A stretch of 54,400 bases of DNA from Verrucomicrobiota bacterium (GTDB taxonomy: Bacteria; Verrucomicrobiota; Verrucomicrobiia; Opitutales; Opitutaceae). The notes beneath the pieces were generated by a model, which did not search any database, was not told the origin of the DNA, and saw nothing but the letters and a program-made list of their open reading frames with translations. This document shows positions 37,518 through 45,350 of the stretch, piece by piece (the first letter of the stretch is position 1; the number at the start of each line of letters is the position of its first letter). Made by a program: the position numbers and the translations under genes. The DNA is taken from contig JACRKC010000116.1 in NCBI GenBank assembly GCA_016235555.1, positions 1 to 54,400 of the forward strand. Direction: 5' to 3'.

Positions 37518-38990
37518 ATGAGCGCTCCCGCCGCCCAACTGCCCGTGTTTCATGTCGTCGGGTTCACCGGCCACCGGCAACTGAAGGACCCGGCCGCGGT
37601 GGAGCGGGTCATCCGCGAAACGTTGCGCGGCCTGCGCACCGAGGCCGGCGTCGAGTGGCTCGCCCTCTCGTCGATCGCCGAAGGGGCCGACATGCTGTTC
37701 GCCCGGTCCGCCTTGCGCCTCGGCATGGGCTGGGAGGCCGTGCTGCCGCTGCCGCCGGCGGAGTTCCGCGCCGACTTCCACCCGGAGAAATGGCGCGACG
37801 TCGAAACCCTCCTCGCCGAGGCCGAGCACGTGCGCGTGATCGGCGAACGCTCCCATCGCGACGACGCCTACCTCGACTGCGGCATGGAGACCGTCAATCA
37901 CTGCGATCTCCTGCTCACCGTGTGGAACGGCGAACCCTCGCGCGGCCGCGGCGGCACCGCCGAGATCGTCGCCTACGCCCGCGACATGGGCCGGCCCGTG
38001 ATCGTCATCGATGCGCACACGCTGGCCGTGCGCCGGGAGAATTTCGAACGCCTGCAGGTGGGCGACCGCTACCTCGCCAGCTTCAACCGGCTGCCCGCGC
38101 CTCCGCCCAGCCCCGGGGAGGCCACGCCCGAACGCGAGCTCGTCACGGCGTTTCAGCGCAAGGTCGATCTCGCGGCCACCCGCAACGCCCCCCATTTCCG
38201 CCGGCTCCAGAGCCTGGGCGTGGGGCTGTTCGTCCTCTCGACCATGCAGACCGCCGCCACCGTCGTGCTGGGCGTGGACCAGCCGTGGGCGCGCCTCGCC
38301 TGCCTGCTCGTGGCCTGCGGCGTCGCGTTGCGCGTGATCAGCCGCCGGCTGCAAAACGACTGGATGCGCCACCGGCTCGCCGCCGAAATCACGCGCAGCG
38401 CGCTCGCCACCTGGGGCCTCCCCCGCGCGCTGCGGCTCTTCGACGAATTCGAATGGCAGGGCATCGAGCCGCTGCGCCGCTCGCTCGACATCCTCCAGCG
38501 CCGCGCCGCGCGCCGCCACCCGGCGGGGTTCGACGAGTTCAAGCAACGCTACCTGCGTGAGCGCATCGACGGGCAGCTCGCCTACTTCGCGCGCCACGAG
38601 CGGCAGACCGTGCCGCTGCTATGGGTGCTGCGCATCGGGTTTCTCCTCACGCTCACGCTCGCCATCTGCGTCACGGCCGCCTACGCCCAGCACAGCACCA
38701 TGCCCGGGGTGGCGGCGCCGTCCTGGGTGCAGACGTGGATCTACGGTTTCGGCCTGCTCGTGCTGCCGGCGCTGGCCATCGCGTTCATCGCGCTCATCGC
38801 CATCCACGACCTCTACCGGCGCGTCGCCCGCTACCACGAGATGCGCGTGCGCCTGGCCACGGCCCGGAAGGAAGCCACCTACGTGCAAACCTGGGGGGCG
38901 CTCGAACGCGTCGTCGCCAAAGCCGAACGCGCCCTGCTCGCCGAGGTCTTCGAGTGGCATTCGATCACGAGCTTCACGGAGTCGCGGTAG
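37518..38990 (+). CDS. SLOG-like nucleotide-binding protein with C-terminal membrane segments
   Basis: 490 residues from the ATG at 37518 (an ATG at 37503 is possible). The N-terminal domain (about 8-190) is Rossmann-like with FHVVGFTGHRQL (11-22), LSSIAEGADMLFARSA (50-65) and VNHCDLLLTVWNGEPSRGRG, the GFTGHR/AEGAD pattern of SLOG-family nucleotide-sensing domains related to DprA and LOG proteins. Then come two helix pairs: about 215-275 and 365-430 (VLRIGFLLTLTLAICVTAA; WIYGFGLLVLPALAIAFIAL). The Tyr/Arg/Glu-rich tail YHEMRVRLATARKEATYVQ...EVFEWHS resembles SLATT-type effector domains. In other bacteria SLOG-SLATT pairs are predicted nucleotide-triggered membrane effectors in conflict systems. 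That assignment rests on motifs only. Confidence 0.75.
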   Translation: MSAPAAQLPVFHVVGFTGHRQLKDPAAVERVIRETLRGLRTEAGVEWLALSSIAEGADMLFARSALRLGMGWEAVLPLPPAEFRADFHPEKWRDVETLLAEAEHVRVIGERSHRDDAYLDCGMETVNHCDLLLTVWNGEPSRGRGGTAEIVAYARDMGRPVIVIDAHTLAVRRENFERLQVGDRYLASFNRLPAPPPSPGEATPERELVTAFQRKVDLAATRNAPHFRRLQSLGVGLFVLSTMQTAATVVLGVDQPWARLACLLVACGVALRVISRRLQNDWMRHRLAAEITRSALATWGLPRALRLFDEFEWQGIEPLRRSLDILQRRAARRHPAGFDEFKQRYLRERIDGQLAYFARHERQTVPLLWVLRIGFLLTLTLAICVTAAYAQHSTMPGVAAPSWVQTWIYGFGLLVLPALAIAFIALIAIHDLYRRVARYHEMRVRLATARKEATYVQTWGALERVVAKAERALLAEVFEWHSITSFTESR

Positions 38991-39039
38991 GTTTGGGCTG
39001 CGCCCAAACCTTGAGTTTTCCGCCAGAGGCGGAAAACTC

Positions 39040-39639
39040 CTACTTCCCCAGCTTCCGCAGCGCGCGGTTGATCTTCTCCACGTCGCACGCGGCCGGGTCG
39101 TAGTCCGGGCCGAGCCACTCCAGCCACTCGCGACCCAGGTCGGTGTGCGGTTCCTTGATGCACGCGAGCATGTCGTGAAACGCCTCGATCCCCCCGCAAT
39201 CCTCCGGCGGGCCCGCCCGCTCGCCGGCGATCACGCTCGGGTAAACCACGCCTTTCTCGGGCGCGCCGATCTTCTCCACCTTGATGTCCACCTGCCAGCC
39301 TTCGCCGAAATGGTAGCCGTAGGTGAACCGCTCGCGGTGTTCGAGATCGAGGTCGGCCAGCGTCACGTCGCGGTCATCCTCGATCGTGAGCTCCTCGCGC
39401 TTGAGCGGATTGCCGAAGCGCAAGTCGTCGAGATTGAAGGCGTGCGTCTGGTAGTCGAACCAGTCGAAGGAAATCTGGATCGAGTCGTGGAGCCGCGAGA
39501 GCCACATCGATTCGCGCACGAGCATCCGCCGCCAGATGGCCGGCCGGCAGAGCACCACCTTGAGGTGCAGCGTAAACACCCGCTCCGCCGCCTTCGTCTT
39601 CTTCAGCGGCGAGCCCTTGCCTTCGTGGAGACCGATCAT
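39040..39639 (-). CDS. pRiA4b ORF-3-like family protein
   Basis: 199 residues, ATG at 39639. Family pattern: VFTLHLKVVLCRPAIWRRML near residue 20, LSRLHDSIQISFDWFDYQTHAF, the FTYGYHFGEGWQVDIKVE strand (canonical YxYDFGDxWxH-like), and CGGIEAFHDML with GPDYDPAACDVEKINRAL at the end. The family (PF07929) is named after a plasmid ORF and has no established activity; it is common in mobile and accessory regions. It follows the five-gene TIR array on the same strand after a repeat-filled gap. Confidence 0.88.
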   Translation of the reverse strand: MIGLHEGKGSPLKKTKAAERVFTLHLKVVLCRPAIWRRMLVRESMWLSRLHDSIQISFDWFDYQTHAFNLDDLRFGNPLKREELTIEDDRDVTLADLDLEHRERFTYGYHFGEGWQVDIKVEKIGAPEKGVVYPSVIAGERAGPPEDCGGIEAFHDMLACIKEPHTDLGREWLEWLGPDYDPAACDVEKINRALRKLGK

Positions 39640-39779
39640 CGGCGGTCACTGTGCGACCGAACGTTCAACGCTCAACGCTTAACTCTGAACGCTCACGGGT
39701 CGGACCGGAGCGAGCGGCAATCGCCGCGCGCTGGCCGTGCGCGGAGCGCCCGGCTGAAGCACCGCACTACCCACTGAGT

Positions 39780-39948
39780 CTCGCAAAATAGGGTGACAAA
39801 GAGTTCGGCGGTTCGGGGAGCGCACCCGTCCCGGGTGCTGGTGTTGGCGTCTCGCCGACACCTCCGAGGCCCTCGGCGAGACACCGAGGACGGCCCGCGG
39901 GACGCGGGCGCTCCCCGCACCACCGCTCGACCCTCAATCGTGCGAGCC
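39780..39948. repeat. Family I long dispersed repeat, copy 2
   Basis: TCGCAAAATAGGGTGACAAA to TCAATCGTGCGAGCC matches 31409-31556 over its whole length but carries about 20 extra bases near 39880-39905 (GAGACACCGAGGACGGCCCG). It contains the same pair of internal hairpins. Confidence 0.8.
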
Positions 39949-39999
39949 GCAGTAAACACGCAACTCCGGACGCTGGCGCCGCTCCTCACGGGTGTAAAA

Positions 40000-40117
40000 G
40001 GAAGTGAGGTCAGCAAACAGAGGCCTTGGTTGTAGCGGCGGGCTGCGACCGCCGAACGAGAACCCTTGGCGCCTCGCCGGCGGTCGCAGACCGCTACAGC
40101 TGGCTGACCTCACTTCC
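40000..40117. repeat. Nested inverted repeat downstream of the TIR array
   Basis: Outer 15-bp perfect arms GGAAGTGAGGTCAGC (40000-40014) and its complement (40103-40117) enclose a second palindrome, GTAGCGGCGGGCTGCGACCGCC to GGCGGTCGCAGACCGCTAC (40032-40099). It begins 16 bp after the stop codon of the last TIR gene and could form its mRNA 3' end. Confidence 0.75.
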
Positions 40118-40132
40118 TGTCCCACCCGCCTC

Positions 40133-43100
40133 TCACCGTTTCGCCTCAAACTCCTTGAGCACCGCCTCGAATTCCGCTTGGCCGCGCAACTGGTCGAACC
40201 ACGGATCGCGCGGGACGGTCTGCGTGGTCAGAAACACCTGCGTGTTGAGGCCCGCGCGCAGATACGGCGCGGCCTTCGCGGCGTCGCCCAGCGCGGCATA
40301 GTAGAGCGCCAGCATCCGGGCGCGCGCCGGGTTGAGTTCCTCGCGCCACGCCGCCTCGATCGGCGCCACCTCGCGGGCAGCCTCGGCGGTCTGCCCGAGC
40401 CAGGCCAGCGCGATGGCGACCTCGATGGCGGTGAAATTGTTGCCGGGCAGCGCGCGCGCGCGGGCCCGCGCGCGCTGCTCGGCGCGCTGCCAATCGAGCC
40501 GCGCGAGGTTCTCCTTGCGTTCCAGGCGGTGCGCGAGCGCGAGCGACCACTCCACCGGGCGCCGCGGCACCACGCTGTCTTCCAGGTAATTTTTCGCCGT
40601 CAGCGTGGCCGCTTCGAGCACGCGGGTGGCGTCCCGTTCGAGCAGGCCGCCCCACATCGCGACAAACACGGCGCGGTCCTCCGCCCGCTCGGTCAGCGGG
40701 AGCCTGGCGAGTTGCTCCAGCGTCCCGCGCATGGCGGCGAGGTCGCCGGCCCAGCCGCCCTGCGCCACCGCCTTCGCGAGCAGGAGCGTGGCAATCGGCT
40801 GGGCCGCGAGTCCGGCGTCGAGGTGCTCGAAGGCCAGCGCAAGGTTCGGCGGCACTTTGCCGCGCCCGACATACACGTCATAGGTCAGGGCGAGATCGTA
40901 GCGCACGAGCGGATCGCGGGGATCGCGCCGGACCGCCTCCAACAGAATCGCGCGGCCTTCCTCCTCGCGGCCACTGAAGCTCAGCGTCGTGGCGAGGGCG
41001 CGCGCCGCGCGGTTGTTGGCCGGATCGGCCGCAACGGCGCGACGAAACTGGGCCTCGGCCTGCGCGACCACGCCCTGCCGGTTCATCAGGTGTCCGAGCG
41101 CGATCAAGGCTTCGGGCTCCTCGGGATTGAGCCCGAGCGCGCGGTTCGCAAAAGCCTGCGTGTCCTGCCGGCGCTTCTCGTCGGAATCCCAGTTGCGGTA
41201 GATGTAGGTCGCCTGGATGCCGGCGCGTGCGCCCCAGGCGGCGGCGGAGCCGGCCTCGAGTTCGGTGGCTTTGCGCGTGAGCTCGTCGGCGACGGCGAGG
41301 TCGTCCCGTGTGTAGTTCAGTTTGGTGTAGAGCGTCCTGGCCCGCGCCACGAGCTGCGCGCCTTCGCTGGCGGGGACGGCGGTCAGATTCGGTTTCTCCT
41401 CCGGCTTTTTCGGCTCGGCCAGCAGCACTGCGATTTCGGGATCGTCGCGGAAGGGCGCCATGCGCACGTCCTGCTTCATCGCCAGGCGGATGGCGGCACG
41501 GCTGTTGAGCAGGGAGGCTGCCCGCCCGCTGAGCGCATCGGAAGCATCGTCATCGGCCAGCGACCGGCCTGCCCGGTTGGCGATGTCGGCGCTCACCGCC
41601 TCGCGGATGAGCTCGACCGCCGTCGCACGCTCCCCGACCAGCAGGGCCCGGGGGATCGTGCTGAACCACCAGTTGCTAAAGGGATCGTAACGGTAGGGGC
41701 GGCGCACCGACTCCTGGACAAAGCGATAGGCGGCGCGCGCCTCCTCGGTGCGCCCGATCCCGAGCAGTGACCAGAACTCGCCATTGCGCAGGTTCGCGTC
41801 GGTCGGAGCCCGGGCCTGTCGCGCACGGATCTCACCGAGCGCCGCCTGAAAGTGCGAACGCGCCGTCTCCTGTTTGCCCGCCGCTTCGTAGAGCGTCGCC
41901 TGGAGCAGCGACTTTGGACCGACATAATAGAAATCCTCGACCCACGGATTGGTCAGGCTTTGCAGGGCCCGGAGCCCCTCCTCGCGGTCGGTCCCGGCGA
42001 TGGCATACATCCAGCGGCTGAGGACGACGCGCTCGAGCGAACGCATGCGTGGCGGGATGCGGTCCAGCAGGGACTTCATCTCGGCAAAATTCCCGCGCAC
42101 ATTGAGGGCGATCCGCGCTTTCCAGCCGATGGCGTTGGCGATGGGCTCGATGGCGAGCGTGCGGTCGATGGCGCGCTCGCACTCATCGATGCGACCGAGG
42201 TCGCGGTAGTGCCGGGCGAGTTCGTATTGGGAGAGGGCGTCGCGCGGAAACCGTGCCGCGGTCGCCTCGGCCGCCGCCACCGCCTCGGCGGCAGGCACGC
42301 GTGTGTCGCTGAACAGCGCGTTGTCCCGATGGCGGTGGAAATACGGCTCGTCCGGCCGCAGCCGGATCGCCTTTTCCAGGAGTTCCCGGGCGAGGTCGAG
42401 GTTGCCCGCGCGCTGGATATGGAAGACACCGAGCGCACCCAGCGCCTCGGGCTCGTCGGGCGCGAGCTGCACGGCCCGCTCGGCGTAGCGGCGGGCCGTC
42501 GCCCGCCGCTCATCGCTGCGATCGAAGCCGCGCAGGAGATAGGACACCTGCACCCGCGCCATCACGGTCACCGCTTCGGGATCGGTGGAGTTCTTCGCGA
42601 GCGCCTTGTTGGCGATTTCCTCCGCGAGCGCGAAATCCTCGGAATTGGCTTCGCTACCGTTGAGGAGTTTGACCGCCCGGCGCAGTTCAGGGTCGCGCGG
42701 CCCACTCGGGGCGGCAGCAGCGGGCGGGATGGGCCCGTTCGACGTGCTCAGGGCTGGCGGGCGCGTCCCGGCGTCCGCGTTCGGCGATGGGCGCAGCGCA
42801 AAAAACAGCGCGACCGCAACGAGAGCCGCGCTGGCGATCCATGCCGCCGCCGGGACGCGGCGGCCCACCTGCGGTGTCACACGAGCCTCCTGCCCCGTGG
42901 ACTCCGACGACACGGGTCGGGAGACGCGTGCCACTTCGGTGTCGCCCACGAGGAGCTGCCCGACGCGGTCGCAGAACTTCACCGGCGTCTCGCCGCCGGG
43001 CAGCCGCGTCCACTGCACGGTCATGAACGAGTCCGGCACGAGCGCATCCCAGTCCTTCGTGTCGTCGATGCACACGGGCACGAGGAACGGCGTGCCTCTG

Positions 43101-43387
43101 GCCATCAGGTGCGTGCGGTCCTCGGCGAGTTTCCACTCAAGGCGGAAGTAACCCTCGCGGCGCGCCTGCGTGCTGGCCGAGATCACCGGCAGAAACAGCG
43201 TGCACTCTTTGATCTGCTTGCGGATTTTTTGATCCCACGTGTCGCCGCCGCGCAGTTCGCTCAGGTCGAACCACACCTCGATGCCCGCCGCGCGCAGCGC
43301 TTCGCAGATGCGCCGCGCCGCCTCCGCGTCCTGCGACGCGTAGCTGAGGAAAACCGCGCCGCGGGGCGATGAACGCTGAACGCTCAA
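40133..43387 (-). CDS. TIR-transmembrane-TPR protein 1 (last gene of the array)
   Basis: 1084 residues. The start is TTG at 43387: no ATG or GTG lies between the upstream in-frame stop and the TIR fold, and GGAGG (43396-43400) sits 8 nt before it. The TIR domain spans about 9-145: AVFLSYASQD, GIEVWFDLSELRGGDTWDQKI, FLPVISASTQ and YFRLEWKLA with candidate catalytic E84. The linker (151-175) derives from a family G palindrome. Membrane helix at 181-198. The rest is TPR in two related halves, one around 285-345 (DERRATARRYAERAVQLAP) and one around 735-800 (DEKRRQDTQAFANRALGLNP), each closed by a tail (FRDDPEIAVLLAEP; LRGQAEFEAVLKEF). It has no FlgO domain, unlike its neighbours. TIR would be cytoplasmic and TPR extracytoplasmic if the single helix is N-in (inference). 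Confidence 0.9.
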   Translation of the reverse strand: MSVQRSSPRGAVFLSYASQDAEAARRICEALRAAGIEVWFDLSELRGGDTWDQKIRKQIKECTLFLPVISASTQARREGYFRLEWKLAEDRTHLMARGTPFLVPVCIDDTKDWDALVPDSFMTVQWTRLPGGETPVKFCDRVGQLLVGDTEVARVSRPVSSESTGQEARVTPQVGRRVPAAAWIASAALVAVALFFALRPSPNADAGTRPPALSTSNGPIPPAAAAPSGPRDPELRRAVKLLNGSEANSEDFALAEEIANKALAKNSTDPEAVTVMARVQVSYLLRGFDRSDERRATARRYAERAVQLAPDEPEALGALGVFHIQRAGNLDLARELLEKAIRLRPDEPYFHRHRDNALFSDTRVPAAEAVAAAEATAARFPRDALSQYELARHYRDLGRIDECERAIDRTLAIEPIANAIGWKARIALNVRGNFAEMKSLLDRIPPRMRSLERVVLSRWMYAIAGTDREEGLRALQSLTNPWVEDFYYVGPKSLLQATLYEAAGKQETARSHFQAALGEIRARQARAPTDANLRNGEFWSLLGIGRTEEARAAYRFVQESVRRPYRYDPFSNWWFSTIPRALLVGERATAVELIREAVSADIANRAGRSLADDDASDALSGRAASLLNSRAAIRLAMKQDVRMAPFRDDPEIAVLLAEPKKPEEKPNLTAVPASEGAQLVARARTLYTKLNYTRDDLAVADELTRKATELEAGSAAAWGARAGIQATYIYRNWDSDEKRRQDTQAFANRALGLNPEEPEALIALGHLMNRQGVVAQAEAQFRRAVAADPANNRAARALATTLSFSGREEEGRAILLEAVRRDPRDPLVRYDLALTYDVYVGRGKVPPNLALAFEHLDAGLAAQPIATLLLAKAVAQGGWAGDLAAMRGTLEQLARLPLTERAEDRAVFVAMWGGLLERDATRVLEAATLTAKNYLEDSVVPRRPVEWSLALAHRLERKENLARLDWQRAEQRARARARALPGNNFTAIEVAIALAWLGQTAEAAREVAPIEAAWREELNPARARMLALYYAALGDAAKAAPYLRAGLNTQVFLTTQTVPRDPWFDQLRGQAEFEAVLKEFEAKR
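42734..42753. repeat. Family A element in TIR gene 1
   Basis: CCCGTTCGACGTGCTCAGGG, encoding ALSTSNGP shortly after the membrane helix. A more diverged copy of the 24-bp element. Confidence 0.6.
42876..42934. repeat. Family G palindrome in the TIR-membrane linker of gene 1
   Basis: A diverged copy (GTGTCACACGAGCCTCCTGC to CACGGGTCGGGAGACGCGTG). It encodes VARVSRPVSSESTGQEARVT, in the same position as the copies in genes 3 and 5. Confidence 0.75.
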
Positions 43388-43472
43388 TGAGCAGCCCTCC
43401 GAAATGCCTGAAGCCGTTTCATCACTTGAGCGTTAAACGTTGGCCGTTGCAGGTTGAGCGTTTTCCGGCCGT

Positions 43473-45350
43473 TCATTTCTTCGCCTCCGGTTCGACGCAC
43501 AGGGCCTGAAACCGCGGGTCGCCGCGCAGCTTGTCCCACAGCGGATCGATCCGCAGGAGCGCGGGCGTGAGCGGCCAGCGCTGCGAAGGAGGGACCTCCA
43601 GCATTTGCTTGAGCAAGGGCACCGCATCATCGGCGCGGCCCAGCGCCGCATGGATGCGTGCCGTGGAGTGAGTCCAACCGGGATCCCTGCCGCGGGTCAG
43701 TTCATGGACGATTTTCGCTTCGCGCAGGGCCGCCTCCGGCTGGCCGGTCCACGCGAGCAGTTCGCCCAAACGCACGTGTTGCTCGGAGTCGTTGGGCGAC
43801 TCCTGCAGCCGCCGCTGCACCACCGCAAGGCCGGCTTCCCAAGCCAGACGCGCGGCCTCGGGGCGGCCGGCTTGCGCCTGCGCCAAACCCGTGAGCAGCG
43901 CCTTCGGTCCGGTGAACCACGCGTCGTTGATGTAATCAGCCGGCAGGCGGTCGAGAGCGCGCAGGGCCCCATCCGGTTGCCGGGCCATCAAGCTGACGAG
44001 CACCGCGGCCACCACCGCGCGCGGCTGGCCGCGCAAGGCCGCCGGCGCTTCAGCAAGGACCTGCAACGCTTCCGCCGTGTGACCACGCCAGGTGACGTCG
44101 AGCAACGCGCGGGCGGCCACCATGTTGACGGTTCTTGCCGCGGTGAGTCCCTCCCGCAGGCAGCGATCGGCCTCCGCGAAGCGGCCGAGGTAGAAATTGA
44201 TCAGGTATTGGTCGTAACGGGCCAGCGCGCGCGAATCGGGTTGCGCGGCGGCGAGTTCATAGGCGGCGAGAGCCTCCTCCATCCGGTTCTGCCGGCGGTA
44301 AAGTCCGCCGACGGCGATCAAGAGACGGCCGTCGTTGGGCGCGAGCTTCAGCCCCTGGCGCAGCGCCTCCTCAGAGCGCGCCGGATCGGCGGTGAACGCC
44401 ACCCGGCCGAGCGCCAGCCATGCGTCGGGTAATTCGGGCGCGAGCTTCACCGCCCGTTCGGCATGACTGCGCGCGGTTTCGCGCCGCGTGTCGCCGCGGG
44501 CAAAACCGCGGGAAAGATAAAGGCTGTTGAGCAACGAGGAGGTCGCCAGCGTGAGCCCGTCATTCGGATCAAGTTCGAGGGCGCGTTTCAACAATCCCTC
44601 CGCGGTCGCGTAGTCATCGGGGGTCGAGTCGAGCTCCTCGATGAGCTTGCGCGCCTTCTCGGCGAGCTGACGCGCCGGCGACATCGGAGCCGTGCTGGTC
44701 GACTGCAGTGCAACAGCCGCTGGGGTTGCCGCCGGAGCCGGCTTCTCCGGCCGCCGGCGCCACTCGGCCGGGCGCAGGGCATAGACCAGCCCCATCAGAA
44801 TTCCACCAATCGCCGCGATGTTGCCGATCCAGCGGAAGGAGCGCTTGCTCTCCTTCACCACCGGCGCGGCGCCGTCCGCGCGGCCTGGCGGTCGGGCGCG
44901 CGCTGTCTCACCATCACCCGCCAGCAACATCACCACCCGCGCCGCAAGCGACTCGGGCGTGTCCTTGGTCCCGAGCCGCGTCCACTGCACGTCGCGAAAC
45001 CGGTCCGGCACGCGCGCCGCCGCGTCAGCCATCTCGTCGATCACGACCGGAAAAAGGAACGGCGCATCATCCGCCATCAGGTGCGACCGGTCGACGGCGA
45101 GTTTCCATTCGAGCCGGAAGTAACCCTCGGCGCGGGCGTTGGTGTTGGCCGAGATCACCGGCATGAACAACGCACACTCCTTGATCTGACGCTTGATCTT
45201 CTGGTCCCACGCATCGCCGCCGCGCAGTTCGCTTTGATCAAACCACACCTCGACGCCGGCCGAGCGTAGCGCCTCGCAGAGGCGCTGCGCCGCCGCCGCG
45301 TCTTGCGACGCGTAGCTGAGGAACACCGCCTTGTTTTCCGCGGTGCTCAT
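43473..45350 (-). CDS. TIR-transmembrane-TPR protein 2
   Basis: 625 residues, ATG at 45350, overlapping the stop of gene 3 by 4 nt (ATGA). The TIR domain spans about 7-145 with AVFLSYASQD, GVEVWFDQSELRGGDAWDQKI, FMPVISANTN and YFRLEWKLA (E81). The linker (150-172) is short and shows no palindrome-derived sequence. Membrane helix at about 174-192. One TPR module follows, with DTRRETARSHAERAVKLAP (about 280) and the closing LRGDPRFQALCVEPEAKK. This is the simplest member of the array, one TIR plus one TPR module, and may show the ancestral layout. The function is inferred only from domains. Confidence 0.9.
   Translation of the reverse strand: MSTAENKAVFLSYASQDAAAAQRLCEALRSAGVEVWFDQSELRGGDAWDQKIKRQIKECALFMPVISANTNARAEGYFRLEWKLAVDRSHLMADDAPFLFPVVIDEMADAAARVPDRFRDVQWTRLGTKDTPESLAARVVMLLAGDGETARARPPGRADGAAPVVKESKRSFRWIGNIAAIGGILMGLVYALRPAEWRRRPEKPAPAATPAAVALQSTSTAPMSPARQLAEKARKLIEELDSTPDDYATAEGLLKRALELDPNDGLTLATSSLLNSLYLSRGFARGDTRRETARSHAERAVKLAPELPDAWLALGRVAFTADPARSEEALRQGLKLAPNDGRLLIAVGGLYRRQNRMEEALAAYELAAAQPDSRALARYDQYLINFYLGRFAEADRCLREGLTAARTVNMVAARALLDVTWRGHTAEALQVLAEAPAALRGQPRAVVAAVLVSLMARQPDGALRALDRLPADYINDAWFTGPKALLTGLAQAQAGRPEAARLAWEAGLAVVQRRLQESPNDSEQHVRLGELLAWTGQPEAALREAKIVHELTRGRDPGWTHSTARIHAALGRADDAVPLLKQMLEVPPSQRWPLTPALLRIDPLWDKLRGDPRFQALCVEPEAKK

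Larger units (their letters stand above)
39640..40132. other. Intergenic repeat cluster between the TIR array and the ORF-3-like gene
   Basis: 493 bases without a believable gene. From left to right it holds short AACGCTC-type repeats (39660-39700), a half copy of family H (39751-39772), family I copy 2 (39780-39948) and a nested inverted repeat (40000-40117). Confidence 0.7.

Noticed and set aside
41852-43372. Long plus-strand open frames opposite the TIR genes (also around 45407-47287, 48805-50832 and 50887-52551)
   Set aside because: They mirror TIR-TPR coding sequence, have no recognisable motifs and no ribosome-binding sites.
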